Positions 55,402-64,000 of a DNA stretch of 64,000 nt are shown here, one piece after another. The translations under genes and the position numbers were made by a program. The notes below the pieces were generated by a model that searched no databases, was not told where the DNA came from, and worked only from the letters and a program-made list of their open reading frames with translations. Source of the stretch: Methylobacteriaceae bacterium (GTDB taxonomy: Bacteria; Pseudomonadota; Alphaproteobacteria; Rhizobiales; Beijerinckiaceae). The stretch lies in the NCBI GenBank assembly GCA_020638135.1, contig JACKJE010000002.1, positions 62,001-126,000 of the forward strand. Reading direction: 5' to 3'. Each line of letters opens with the position of its first letter. Within the stretch, counting starts at the first letter, position 1.

Positions 55402-55686
55402 TCAGAGCTCCTGCAGCACCATCACGTTCGGGCGGCCGTCCATGAAGGCGCCCATCTTCCTGCCGAGTTCCTTGAAATGCGCCGTGCCGCGATGTGCCTC
55501 GACAGCGGCCTGGTCTGCATAGCGCTCCATGAAGACATAGGTGTCCGGATCGCTCGCCTTGCAGAGCTGGTAGAGCTTGCAGCCCGGCTCCTCGGCGTTC
55601 ACCTTGGCCGCGAGTTCCTTGGCGACCGCCTCGAATTCGGCGCCCTGCCCGGGCTTGGTCTTGATTGTGGCGACGATGGCGATCAT
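55402..55686 (-). CDS. Antibiotic biosynthesis monooxygenase (ABM) domain protein
   Basis: A 94-residue ferredoxin-like fold protein of the ABM/YgiN family. The pattern MIAIVATIKTKPGQGAEFEA, then EEPGCKLYQLCKASDPDTYV and ERYADQAAVEAHRGTAHFKE, is typical, including the conserved H in the AHFKE segment. Members act as cofactor-free quinol monooxygenases or heme- or quinone-handling proteins. It could deal with quinones formed during aromatic degradation, but no partner gene is adjacent. It converges on the membrane-protein gene. Confidence 0.85.
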   Translation of the reverse strand: MIAIVATIKTKPGQGAEFEAVAKELAAKVNAEEPGCKLYQLCKASDPDTYVFMERYADQAAVEAHRGTAHFKELGRKMGAFMDGRPNVMVLQEL

Positions 55687-55761
55687 GTCGGGCTCCTGAC
55701 GTTTCCTGTTTCGGACGCGGGCGCGTCCTCGTTCTTGAAAGTTGCGGCGACAAACTGCGCG

Positions 55762-56136
55762 ATGGATCGAGAAAGGCAAGAGGATTTCGCGGATGACGGC
55801 GATGCGCCGGACGCGAGCCACGATGTTGCGCAGACCGAGATCGAGCGGCTCGAAGCGCGAATGGACGAATTGCGCGACCGCATCGAATCCTGCCGCAAGG
55901 CGATCATGCTGTCGCGCATCGCGCTTGCTGTCGCGGTCGCGCTGTTCGCAGCGTCGCTGTTCGGCCTGATCCGTTCGACGCCGCTGCTGTTCCTTGCGAT
56001 CGCCGGCGCGATGGCGGGCTTGGTCGGCATGGGGTCGAACCGGACGACCGCAGAGCTTGCGCGCGCAGAACTCGCGCGCTGCCGGGCGGAACGGGATCGA
56101 TTGATCGACGCGCTGGCGCCACGGGCATTCAACTAG
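55762..56136 (+). CDS. Small coiled-coil membrane protein
   Basis: A 124-residue protein. The N-terminal part is acidic and forms a coiled coil (QTEIERLEARMDELRDRIES). Two hydrophobic helices follow (IALAVAVALFAASLFGLI and LLFLAIAGAMAGLVGM), then a helical tail (AELARAELARCRAERDRLID). I do not recognise a named family, though similar small proteins are common in Rhizobiales. The start MDRERQEDFADD is one of several options. A strong hairpin lies just downstream. Confidence 0.6.
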   Translation: MDRERQEDFADDGDAPDASHDVAQTEIERLEARMDELRDRIESCRKAIMLSRIALAVAVALFAASLFGLIRSTPLLFLAIAGAMAGLVGMGSNRTTAELARAELARCRAERDRLIDALAPRAFN

Positions 56137-56145
56137 GAGGGACTA

Positions 56146-56179
56146 TCATCCCGGACGGCCAGAGGCCCATCCGGGATGA
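56146..56179. terminator. Strong hairpin after the small membrane-protein gene
   Basis: Ten-base arms TCATCCCGGA and TCCGGGATGA enclose a nested GGCC/GGCC stem. It starts nine bases after the stop of the upstream gene. There is no T run; it may be a terminator or a copy of a dispersed hairpin element. Confidence 0.55.
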
Positions 56180-56504
56180 CGCATCGCTCCCTCGGGTCCG
56201 GATCCCGGACTGCTCGCTGGAGCTTGCAACAACGCATTGTCGATAGATGGACCGCTCGCATTGCGTTTCCAACAGCGCGGAACAACCATAGCGGCTTCAA
56301 AATTCCGAACTGAAAGCGGCGGACTGCTGCGACGACATTGCTACACTTTTCGATTTCTTGACGCAGCCGACGCCACGAACCTATCGTCGGCGGCTACATT
56401 CAGACAACAAATCGGCGGAAGCAATTCAGGGTAAAACGAGCAATCGCCATTTCTGGCAATTCAAATTCGAGACGGAAATCATAACGCGAAAAGGATGGAT
56501 CAAT
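56180..56504. other. Spacer with lower GC before the small secreted-protein gene
   Basis: This 325 bp of lower-GC sequence than its surroundings contains no clear gene. The base composition changes at about 56215 and stays unlike the rest of the window through the IS region, which suggests acquired DNA. Confidence 0.4.
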
Positions 56505-56888
56505 ATGCGAGCCGCACTGACAGCGATTTTTCTTCTGGCCGCCGCGCCACAGGCTGGCGCGGTCCACTGGAGCGAGAAAACCATATGCGGCATCCTGGAT
56601 CGCGGAGAAGGGGTCGACGAGGTGGCAAGGTTGGCAAGACTGCGGCCCTCCAAATCGCTTGACACTCTCAAGACCGACTTCAGTCGAAAGAATGTTTCCA
56701 AGACGCGTCGCACGCCAGACCGGGTCGTGCGAAGCACTTGCAATTATTCGTACAAAACGTGTCAGCAGGACGGACGAGATTGGTTTGTCGGGGTCGTGAG
56801 ATGTAGAGAACTGACTCGCTTCAACACCGGTGAGACGTTCGACGAACCGGCCGAAAGCCATTATTTCTACGATCTGTCCACGCGTTAG
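56505..56888 (+). CDS. Small secreted protein, function unknown
   Basis: A 127-residue protein with a signal peptide (MRAALTAIFLLAAAPQAGAV). The mature part contains five cysteines and basic residues (RRTPDRVVRSTCNYSYKTCQ), suggesting a small disulfide-containing periplasmic protein. I do not recognise a family. AAGGAT precedes the ATG. The last 73 codons and the following 65 bases are repeated without any change at 58393-58678, beyond an inserted IS element. Confidence 0.6.
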   Translation: MRAALTAIFLLAAAPQAGAVHWSEKTICGILDRGEGVDEVARLARLRPSKSLDTLKTDFSRKNVSKTRRTPDRVVRSTCNYSYKTCQQDGRDWFVGVVRCRELTRFNTGETFDEPAESHYFYDLSTR

Positions 56889-56953
56889 GCTCGACCTTCG
56901 ATAACGTTGCTCCCGCCGGCCGCGCGGATCGAGCGCGATTTGACGCTCAATCG
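56668..56953. repeat. 286 bp perfect direct repeat, left copy
   Basis: Identical over its full length to 58393-58678 (offset 1725). It covers the 3' part of the small secreted-protein gene, the spacer and the last bases that encode the end of the acyl-CoA ligase on the other strand. The IS1380-type sequence begins directly after it. Confidence 0.95.
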
Positions 56954-58171
56954 GGTTGTCCGATTTGGCGTCAGCGGCGGCTGCGCGATACTCGCTCTGG
57001 CAAGAACACGGTCCATCGGCTCGACGGCCTGTTCCGGCAATCAGTCTTTGGGCGGCTGGCCGGATACGAGGATGTCAACGACGCCAACCGTCTCGCCTGC
57101 GATCCGGTCATGCGCCAAGTTGTCGGCGGCAGAGCGGTCGATGCACAAGCGGCCTCGGCATCGCAGATGGGACAGTTCGAGACCGAGACGCTGGCTCTGG
57201 CCGGGAACCGTGCCGCGCTGGCCGACCTGAACGGGCAATGGATCGACCGGTTCCATGACCGTAACGGGCTGAAGTACATCGTTCTGGACATGGACAGCTC
57301 GGTCAGCCCGACCCATGGCGACCAGGAAGGTCCGCCTGGAATGGCCATTTCGACTGTAGCTGCTATCACCCCAACTTTCTGTTCAACCAGTTCGGGATGC
57401 TGGAACGCTGCGCCCTGCGCCATGGCAACGTCCACAGCGCCGATGGCTGGCGTGATGTTCTCGACCCCGTCATTGCGCGCTACGCGGAGCGCGACCTTGG
57501 TGGCAGGTTCTTCCGGGCCGATGCTGCCTACGCGATCCCGGCGATCTATGAGCGATTGGAAGAAGCGCGGTTCTTCTACGCCATCCGGCTGCCCGCAAAC
57601 GCGGTCCTCAAGGACAAGATCGCGCATCGGCTAACGCGCCCTGTCGGGCGGCCGTCACTGACCAAGGTCAAGCGGTTCTTCGAGGAATTCGAGTATCAGG
57701 CGGCGTCCTGGGACAAGGAACGCCGGGTGATCGCCAAGATCGAATGGCATCCGGGCGAACTGTTCCCGCGTGTCGGCTTCATCGTCACCAACCTGCCGAT
57801 GGAGCCGGACTGGGTGGTGCGGTTCTACAACCAGCGCGGCACCGCCGAGCAGCACATCAAAGAGGGCAAATACGCCTTTCGCTGGACGCGGCTGTCGTGC
57901 CGGAAGTTCCGCGACAATGAGGGTGCGGCTGCAACTGCACGCCCTGGCGTACAACCTGGCCACCTTCTTGCGCTGCATCGAGGCTGCCCGAGGCCATGGC
58001 CGACTGGTCGTTGACCAGCCTGCAACTGAAGCTGATCAAGATCGGGGCACGTGTGGTCCGTCACGCCGCACCATCACCTTCCAGCTGGCCGAGGTCGCTG
58101 TCACCGGCACGATGGTACGCGCCATCCTCGCCGCTATCCGCCGATTGCGAGCGCCACCGCTATGCGCATGA
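56954..58171 (+). pseudogene. IS1380-family transposase, 5'-truncated and frameshifted
   Basis: The remains of a DDE transposase of the IS1380 family. Joined frames give FGRLAGYEDVNDANRLACDP, VLDMDSSVSPTHGDQEG (catalytic aspartates), LERCALRHGNVHSADGWRDV, RFFRADAAYAIPAIYE and the E-containing WVVRFYNQRGTAEQHIKEGK. About 50-60 N-terminal residues are missing where the 286 bp repeat ends at 56953. Single-base indels break the frame near 57337, 57925, 57990 and 58060. It cannot make an active transposase as read. Confidence 0.82.
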
Positions 58172-58392
58172 TCGCGATCCACGCTCAAACTGAACGAAAG
58201 CGGCTGGACAGATCTGTCTCGCTGCGCTGAAAAACGCCGCCCCTGGGCAAGGAAACAGGCTTCGCGGTCTGATCCGTCCAGATCCAGCAGTCTGCGCGAC
58301 CGCAGGTGCCGCTTGCGGCAGAAAATCACTTGTCTAGCGCTCGGATACAGGCGATCTTCACCTCAAACGCCACGCCACTTGGGGAATGCAGG
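56954..58392. mobile_element. IS1380-type element fragment between direct repeats
   Basis: A 1439 bp insertion holding the damaged transposase and about 220 bp of non-coding 3' sequence. The flanks are a 286 bp perfect direct repeat rather than the short target duplication (about 4 bp) usual for this family. I could not recognise terminal inverted repeats at the two junctions. Confidence 0.75.
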
Positions 58393-58678
58393 TCAAGACC
58401 GACTTCAGTCGAAAGAATGTTTCCAAGACGCGTCGCACGCCAGACCGGGTCGTGCGAAGCACTTGCAATTATTCGTACAAAACGTGTCAGCAGGACGGAC
58501 GAGATTGGTTTGTCGGGGTCGTGAGATGTAGAGAACTGACTCGCTTCAACACCGGTGAGACGTTCGACGAACCGGCCGAAAGCCATTATTTCTACGATCT
58601 GTCCACGCGTTAGGCTCGACCTTCGATAACGTTGCTCCCGCCGGCCGCGCGGATCGAGCGCGATTTGACGCTCAATCG
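58393..58678. repeat. 286 bp perfect direct repeat, right copy
   Basis: Identical to 56668-56953. It contains a promoterless copy of the last 73 codons of the small secreted-protein gene, with the same stop codon, and ends seven bases into the 3' end of the acyl-CoA ligase gene. The lack of any difference between copies points to a very recent event or an assembly effect. Confidence 0.95.
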
Positions 58679-60219
58679 TCCGCAAACTCCGTGCGCAATT
58701 GCCGCTTCAACAGCTTGCCCGCCGTATTGCGCGGCAGGTTCTGCACGTAGATCACCTTCTTCGGCACTTTGAACGGCGCGAGAATCTCGCGGGCATGGGC
58801 GATGAGGCCGGCCTCGTCTTCCGCGTGGCCGGGCTTGAGCACGACGATCGCGGTGACCGCCTCGATCCATTTGGGGTCGGGCAGGCCGACGACGGCGACT
58901 TCGGATACAGAGGGGTGCTTGAACAAAGCCTCCTCGACTTCGCGGCCCGCCACCACGACGCCGCCGGACTTGATGATGTCCTTCACGCGGTCGATGACGA
59001 AGAGATAGCCCTCCTCGTCGAAATAGCCGACGTCGCCCGAATGGAACCAGCCGCCGGCGAAGGCTTCCGCCGTTTCTTCCGGCTTGTTGTAATATTCCTC
59101 CAGCAATTGCGGCGAGCGGTGCACGATTTCGCCGTGCACGCCGGGCGCGCAATCCTTCATGTCCTCGTCCACCACGCGCGTCTGCACGGTGAGGATCGGA
59201 CGGCCGGCGGAGGCGGGACGGTCGTCGTGTTCCTCGGGCTTGAGGATGGTGGCGAGCGGCGCAATCTCGGTTTGGCCGTAGCAATTGTAGAAGCGCACGC
59301 CGGGCAGCTTCTCGCGCAATTCCTGCAGCACCGGCACCGGCATGATGGATGCGCCGTAGTAGATGTTCCTGAGCGTGCGCAGGTCGCGCTTCTCGAAATC
59401 GGGATGGCGCAGCAAACTGATCCAGACCGTCGGCGGCGCGAAGAAAGATGTGATCTTCAGCCGCTCGATCAGTTCGAGCACGACGTCGGGAACCGGACTC
59501 TCGATCAGATGCGTCACCGCGCCGACCATCATCTGCGGCATGGTGAAGGCGTGCATCTGGGCGGTGTGATAGAGCGGCAACGCGGCGAGCGCGACGTCGG
59601 CGCCTGAAAATTCCATCTCGATCGCGCAGGCCAGATATTCCGCGACATAGGCGCGGTGCGACATGACGGCGGCCTTGGGCGCGGCGGTCGTGCCCGAGGT
59701 GTAGCACATCTGCGCGGGATCGCCGTCGACGCAGTCGGTCTCGTCGATGCGCGGCGCGGCCTTGTCGAGCGCGGTCGTGAGAAGATCGCCGGCGCCGCCA
59801 CGGATCAGGCCGTAATGCTCGACCTTCGCAGTCTTGCGCACCGCGTCCACCGTGGCGCCGAGGTCCGGATCGTGGAACAGGGCCCGCGCGCCGGACTGGT
59901 CGAGGATGTAGGAGAGTTCGCCGGCAGTCAGCGCGTAATTGATCGGCACGTGCACGAGGCCGATGCGCACACAGCCGAGCCAGAGCATGAGATAGGCGTC
60001 GGAATTCTTGGCGTAGGCGCCGACGCGGTCGCCCTTCTTCAGGCCCATGCCGGCGAGGCGATGGGCGACGCGGCCGGCGGCGGCGTCGATCTCGGCGAAG
60101 GACCATGTGCGCCCGGCGAAGGTCAGTGCGACGCGCCCGCGATATTTCATCGCCGAACGGCGCAGGCCGTCCGAGATCGTGCTGCGGTGAAGGGCGGGCG
60201 CAATCGCGGCGGACGACAT
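58672..60219 (-). CDS. AMP-dependent acyl-CoA synthetase
   Basis: A 515-residue acyl-CoA ligase of the ANL superfamily. It activates a carboxylic acid with ATP and CoA. MCYTSGTTAAPKAAVMSHRA is the phosphate-binding loop, YNCYGQTEIAPLATILKPE the adenine/acid site, WFHSGDVGYFDEEGYLFVID the ribose site, and the C-terminal lysine is in PRNTAGKLLKRQLR. The start MSSAAIAP has GGAGAAATCG upstream; longer readings are not supported. Medium- or long-chain or aromatic acids are all possible. Its last few bases are in the repeated segment. Confidence 0.9.
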   Translation of the reverse strand: MSSAAIAPALHRSTISDGLRRSAMKYRGRVALTFAGRTWSFAEIDAAAGRVAHRLAGMGLKKGDRVGAYAKNSDAYLMLWLGCVRIGLVHVPINYALTAGELSYILDQSGARALFHDPDLGATVDAVRKTAKVEHYGLIRGGAGDLLTTALDKAAPRIDETDCVDGDPAQMCYTSGTTAAPKAAVMSHRAYVAEYLACAIEMEFSGADVALAALPLYHTAQMHAFTMPQMMVGAVTHLIESPVPDVVLELIERLKITSFFAPPTVWISLLRHPDFEKRDLRTLRNIYYGASIMPVPVLQELREKLPGVRFYNCYGQTEIAPLATILKPEEHDDRPASAGRPILTVQTRVVDEDMKDCAPGVHGEIVHRSPQLLEEYYNKPEETAEAFAGGWFHSGDVGYFDEEGYLFVIDRVKDIIKSGGVVVAGREVEEALFKHPSVSEVAVVGLPDPKWIEAVTAIVVLKPGHAEDEAGLIAHAREILAPFKVPKKVIYVQNLPRNTAGKLLKRQLRTEFADD

Positions 60220-60317
60220 TCGATTTCTCCCCAGACTTGAATTCGGCCAGTTGCCGGCCTTGTCGGTCGAATTTGTAACGCGCCCATCGTCCACGGCAAA
60301 CGGGAAAACGACAACGG

Positions 60318-62039
60318 TCAGCGCGCAAGCAGGGCGCGCAGGCGGATCGGCTCGACGGGCTTGCGCAGGATGACGAAGTTCTGCGCGGCGGCGCGCTGCT
60401 CCAGCGCCTCGTCGACTTCGCCGGTCACCAGCACGCAGGCGACCCTTTCTCCAAAGCGCTCGCGGATGCGCCCGGCGAGAGCGAGGCCGGTTTCGCCGCC
60501 GGCGAGCCGGTAGTCGATCAGCACATGCCAGCGCGCCTGCGGATCGCCAGCCGCGAGCGCGGCGAGCGCGCAATCGCCGGTCTCGCAGAACTGGGCCTCG
60601 ACGCCCCAGCGCGCGAGCAGTTTGCGCATCGCGTCCAGTACGCGAACGTCATCGTCCACGACGAGCGCGCGTCGTCCCTGCACGGCCGGGATCACAGGCT
60701 GCGATAGGGCCGTCGCCGGCTGCGGGTGGACAGGCGCAGCTCGCGCCATGGGCACGACGATCGCAAAGCGCGAGCCGCGACCCACGCGCGAATGCAATTC
60801 GATGCGCCAGCCCATGCCCTCGCACAGGCGCCTGACGATGCCGAGGCCGAGACCGAAGCCGCGCGCTCGATTGCGCTCGGGATTGTCGAGTTGCAGAAAA
60901 TCCTCGAACACGTCGGCGCGTCTCTCCTCGGGAATGCCGACGCCGGTGTCGACGATTTCGATCGCGATTTCGTCGCCGCGCCGGCGCGCGCCGATAAGCA
61001 CGCCGCCCCGTTTCGTGTAGCGCAGCGCGTTCGACAGGAGATTGTTGAGCACGCGTTCGAGAATGTCGGGCGCGACATCCGCAACAAGGCCCGTGTGCGC
61101 AACCCGCAGATCAAGGCCGGCTTCCATCGCCTTGGGCCGCGCCTGAACCGCGAGGCGCTCGAACAGGTCGGCAAGCGCGGTCGGCTGGACCTGCGCGCGC
61201 GAAATGAGCGCGCTCGTCTCCTGCACGCCCATTATGGCGTTGAATTGCGCGTCGAGGCTTTTTGCGCAGGCGGCGAGGCTGTCCAGCAGGTTGTCGCGAT
61301 CGACGGCCGCAGGATTGTCGCGCAGCAGCGAGAGATAGAGGCCCATTGCGTGCAGCGGCTGGCGCAGGTCATGGGCGGCGGCGCCGAAGAAGCGGCCGCG
61401 CTCAGCGCTCAATTCCTCGATCTTCTGCGTATAGGCGTTCTGCTGTTCGAGAAGCAGGCCGATCTCGATCTTGTCGTTGACCGTCGAGCGATAGCGGCGC
61501 GCCGCCTGCCGGCCGATCGCCAGCAACATCGGCAGCGTGGCGAGCAGGCAGAGGCCAACGGCGCGGTCGAAGCCGGCGCGGGCTTCGAGCCAGAGCGCCG
61601 CCGGCAGGATGGCGCAGAGCTGCATGGCGACGAGCGCGGGCGTGTAGAAGGCCCCGGCCCAGATCGCGCCGGCGCAGAAGGTCAGGATCATCCAGGCGGG
61701 CATGATGGTCGAGACGGGATCGCCCTGGACAGGCAGAGCGATTTGTCCCGCGCTCCAGGCCAGCCCCGAAACGCCGGCGAGCGCCGCCTTGGCGAGCGCC
61801 CAGGCGCGCAGTTGCGAATCATCAGGCTGGCGGCGTGCGTACAGGCCGTTGATCGCGATGATCGCCGCTTCGCTCACGCCGATCGCCAGCCACCAGAGGA
61901 AGGCGCGCAGCGGCGACGTTCCAAGCAGCATAGTCATGGCGAGCGCAATGACGCCCGAGCCGAAGACGGCGAGAAATTGCAGCGGCCGCACGCCGCCGGG
62001 ACCTGAACTCGGCTTGAATTCGGTGAAATAGAGCCGCAT
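60318..62039 (-). CDS. Hybrid sensor histidine kinase with N-terminal membrane domain
   Basis: A 573-residue kinase. Six or so membrane helices fill residues 20-180, followed by a coiled-coil linker. The phosphoacceptor is H223 in GAAAHDLRQPLHAMGL; the ATPase has NLLSNALRYT, VDTGVGIPEE and GFGLGLGIVRRL; a C-terminal receiver has D509 (VLIDYRLAGGETG). The H-box form (HDxxQPL) is shared with the symporter-like kinase at 40585-44130. MRLYFTEF is chosen as start. It lies 41 bases after the response regulator gene in the same direction, so they form one system. Confidence 0.87.
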   Translation of the reverse strand: MRLYFTEFKPSSGPGGVRPLQFLAVFGSGVIALAMTMLLGTSPLRAFLWWLAIGVSEAAIIAINGLYARRQPDDSQLRAWALAKAALAGVSGLAWSAGQIALPVQGDPVSTIMPAWMILTFCAGAIWAGAFYTPALVAMQLCAILPAALWLEARAGFDRAVGLCLLATLPMLLAIGRQAARRYRSTVNDKIEIGLLLEQQNAYTQKIEELSAERGRFFGAAAHDLRQPLHAMGLYLSLLRDNPAAVDRDNLLDSLAACAKSLDAQFNAIMGVQETSALISRAQVQPTALADLFERLAVQARPKAMEAGLDLRVAHTGLVADVAPDILERVLNNLLSNALRYTKRGGVLIGARRRGDEIAIEIVDTGVGIPEERRADVFEDFLQLDNPERNRARGFGLGLGIVRRLCEGMGWRIELHSRVGRGSRFAIVVPMARAAPVHPQPATALSQPVIPAVQGRRALVVDDDVRVLDAMRKLLARWGVEAQFCETGDCALAALAAGDPQARWHVLIDYRLAGGETGLALAGRIRERFGERVACVLVTGEVDEALEQRAAAQNFVILRKPVEPIRLRALLAR

Positions 62040-62080
62040 GCGCTCGCGCGCGATCGCCGCCTCGCGCGCGGCGCCCGGCC

Positions 62081-62677
62081 TCAGATGATCTTCTGGCGCA
62101 GCGCCTTGGTGACGGCTTCCGTCCGGTTGTTCACCCCCAGACGCCGAAAGATGTGATGCCAATGATTCCTCACCGTGCTTTCGGTGATGCCGAGTTCCTC
62201 GCCGATCAGCTTGTCAGGCCAGCCCTTGCTCGCAAAGGTCAGGATATCGCGACGCCGCTCGGACATGAGCGTTCCGCCCGCGCCGGCGACCGGCGAGGGG
62301 AAGGCTTCGTCGCCCGCCAGCAGCGACTCGACGGCGTCGGCGAGATCGTCGGTGTCGAGTTCCTTCGGCAGACAGGCGACGCCGCCGATGTCGCGCACCT
62401 CACCCGCCAGCGCCTGGGTCGGCTCGCCGCACAATAGGCCGACGGCGACCGAGGGATGCGAGGCACGCAATCCGGAGATCAGCTCGAAGCCGTCGCCGTC
62501 GATCAGTCGGTAGTCGGCCAGGCACAGGGCGATGGAGGAGTCGGCGGCCAGTTTCGCGCGCGCCTCGGCCGCGCCGGAAGCGACCACGACTTCGAGCCCC
62601 TCGATGCGCGCCTCCAGCGCGCGACGCAGCCCTTCGCGGTAGATCGGATGGTCGTCGACAAACAGAATGCGCGTCAT
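62081..62677 (-). CDS. LuxR/NarL-type response regulator
   Basis: A 198-residue response regulator. The receiver starts TRILFVDDHPIYREGLRRAL with the phosphoacceptor D55 (LCLADYRLIDGDG). The C-terminal LuxR helix-turn-helix has DILTFASKGWPDKLIGEELG and ITESTVRNHWHHIFRRLGVN. The changed GWPDKLIGEELGI in place of the common GxSNKxIAxxLxI is a small oddity. It is the first gene of the pair with the hybrid kinase at 60318-62039, which probably phosphorylates it. Confidence 0.9.
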   Translation of the reverse strand: MTRILFVDDHPIYREGLRRALEARIEGLEVVVASGAAEARAKLAADSSIALCLADYRLIDGDGFELISGLRASHPSVAVGLLCGEPTQALAGEVRDIGGVACLPKELDTDDLADAVESLLAGDEAFPSPVAGAGGTLMSERRRDILTFASKGWPDKLIGEELGITESTVRNHWHHIFRRLGVNNRTEAVTKALRQKII

Positions 62678-62918
62678 GGCCCCGCTCGATCGCGCCTTCC
62701 GTGTTGTTCAGAACCCGCTTTCCAGCATTAGCGAATTGCCGGCCCTGTCGCAAACGATCTGTCGGAAGCAACAGATCGCCGCCGTCCGTCGCGGTCGGTA
62801 CCCTTGGGGGGCGTCGAGCGCACTGCGCGTCCGGAATGGGGGTTTCGGAACGCAGGAGCCGTCCGAGCGCATCTGACGCGCGCTCGACGCAGCTTCCTCC
62901 TGCCTGGAGATTTCCCGC
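62678..62918. other. Spacer between response regulator and aldo/keto reductase genes
   Basis: I see no gene, RNA or clear terminator in this 241 bp region. Promoters of the leftward regulator-kinase pair should lie at its left end. Confidence 0.35.
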
Positions 62919-63917
<999 letters not shown>

Positions 63918-64000
63918 TCAGCCTTGCCTGTTCGGGTTGCGCGCGAGATCGTTGGCGCAGACCGGACGAAAATCAAGAGCGTCCGTCGCCCGAGGGAGGA

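Noticed and set aside
58610..60328. A second long minus-strand frame over the acyl-CoA ligase
   Set aside because: It is Arg-rich and shifted by one frame; the real ligase motifs are in the 58672-60219 frame.

Overview
This window reads as a high-GC alphaproteobacterial chromosome, most likely a member of the Hyphomicrobiales (Rhizobiales). The evidence is a C4-type 5-aminolevulinate synthase, a PodJ-like polar protein with Sel1 repeats, Bradyrhizobium/Rhodopseudomonas-style intergenic inverted repeats, TTAACCAT (CtrA-like) half-sites, and divergent hba genes for anaerobic 4-hydroxybenzoate use. The genus cannot be fixed from the sequence.

Layout. 1-2662: divergent 4-hydroxybenzoyl-CoA reductase genes (alpha subunit cut by the window edge, then gamma) and a benzoate/4-hydroxybenzoate-CoA ligase, with a repeated motif between them. 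2805-4049: an MFS transporter. 4331-17197: a compact exopolysaccharide locus with a WecG/TagA/CpsF glycosyltransferase, flippase, polymerase-like membrane protein, chain-length regulator with a degenerate kinase domain, GH10 glycanase, GINT1-like beta-propeller protein, two GT4 glycosyltransferases and a GMC oxidoreductase. Many of these genes overlap by 1-4 bases. 17394-23065: a 54-residue Flp pilin, two small proteins, and a divergent pair made of a transglutaminase/DUF2126 amidoligase and a zinc-ribbon metallopeptidase. 23113-25633: hpaE and hpaD of homoprotocatechuate degradation, divergent around two palindromes. 25826-28914: acyl-CoA dehydrogenase, a two-domain kinase and a small secreted protein. 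29011-32851: PodJ-like protein. 33128-39920: MerR regulator and a beta-oxidation set (acyl-CoA dehydrogenase, thiolase, FadJ-type protein, thioesterase). 39964-47899: DsbA-like isomerase, symporter-linked hybrid histidine kinase, MscL, aminotransferase, AbrB-family protein, enoyl-CoA hydratase. 47973-51021: wax ester synthase/DGAT and hemA. 51347-56136: secreted protein, OmpA-family protein, TetR/membrane-protein pair with twin operators, ABM monooxygenase, small membrane protein. 56505-58678: a small secreted protein whose 3' end is repeated perfectly (286 bp) on the far side of a damaged IS1380-type element. 58672-63917: acyl-CoA ligase, response regulator with hybrid kinase, and aldo/keto reductase.

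The metabolic theme is CoA-dependent and ring-cleaving breakdown of aromatic and fatty acids feeding acetyl-CoA, alongside envelope and polysaccharide functions.

A caution for any reader: between about 27.9 and 39.7 kb, and again near 53.25 kb and inside the IS at 57.3-58.1 kb, many genes are interrupted by one- or two-base indels, mostly in G/C runs. The encoded proteins are otherwise well conserved in the alternate frames, so sequencing or assembly indels are more likely than true gene decay. These genes are listed as broken but described as the full-length product they encode. I saw no tRNA, rRNA or CRISPR array.
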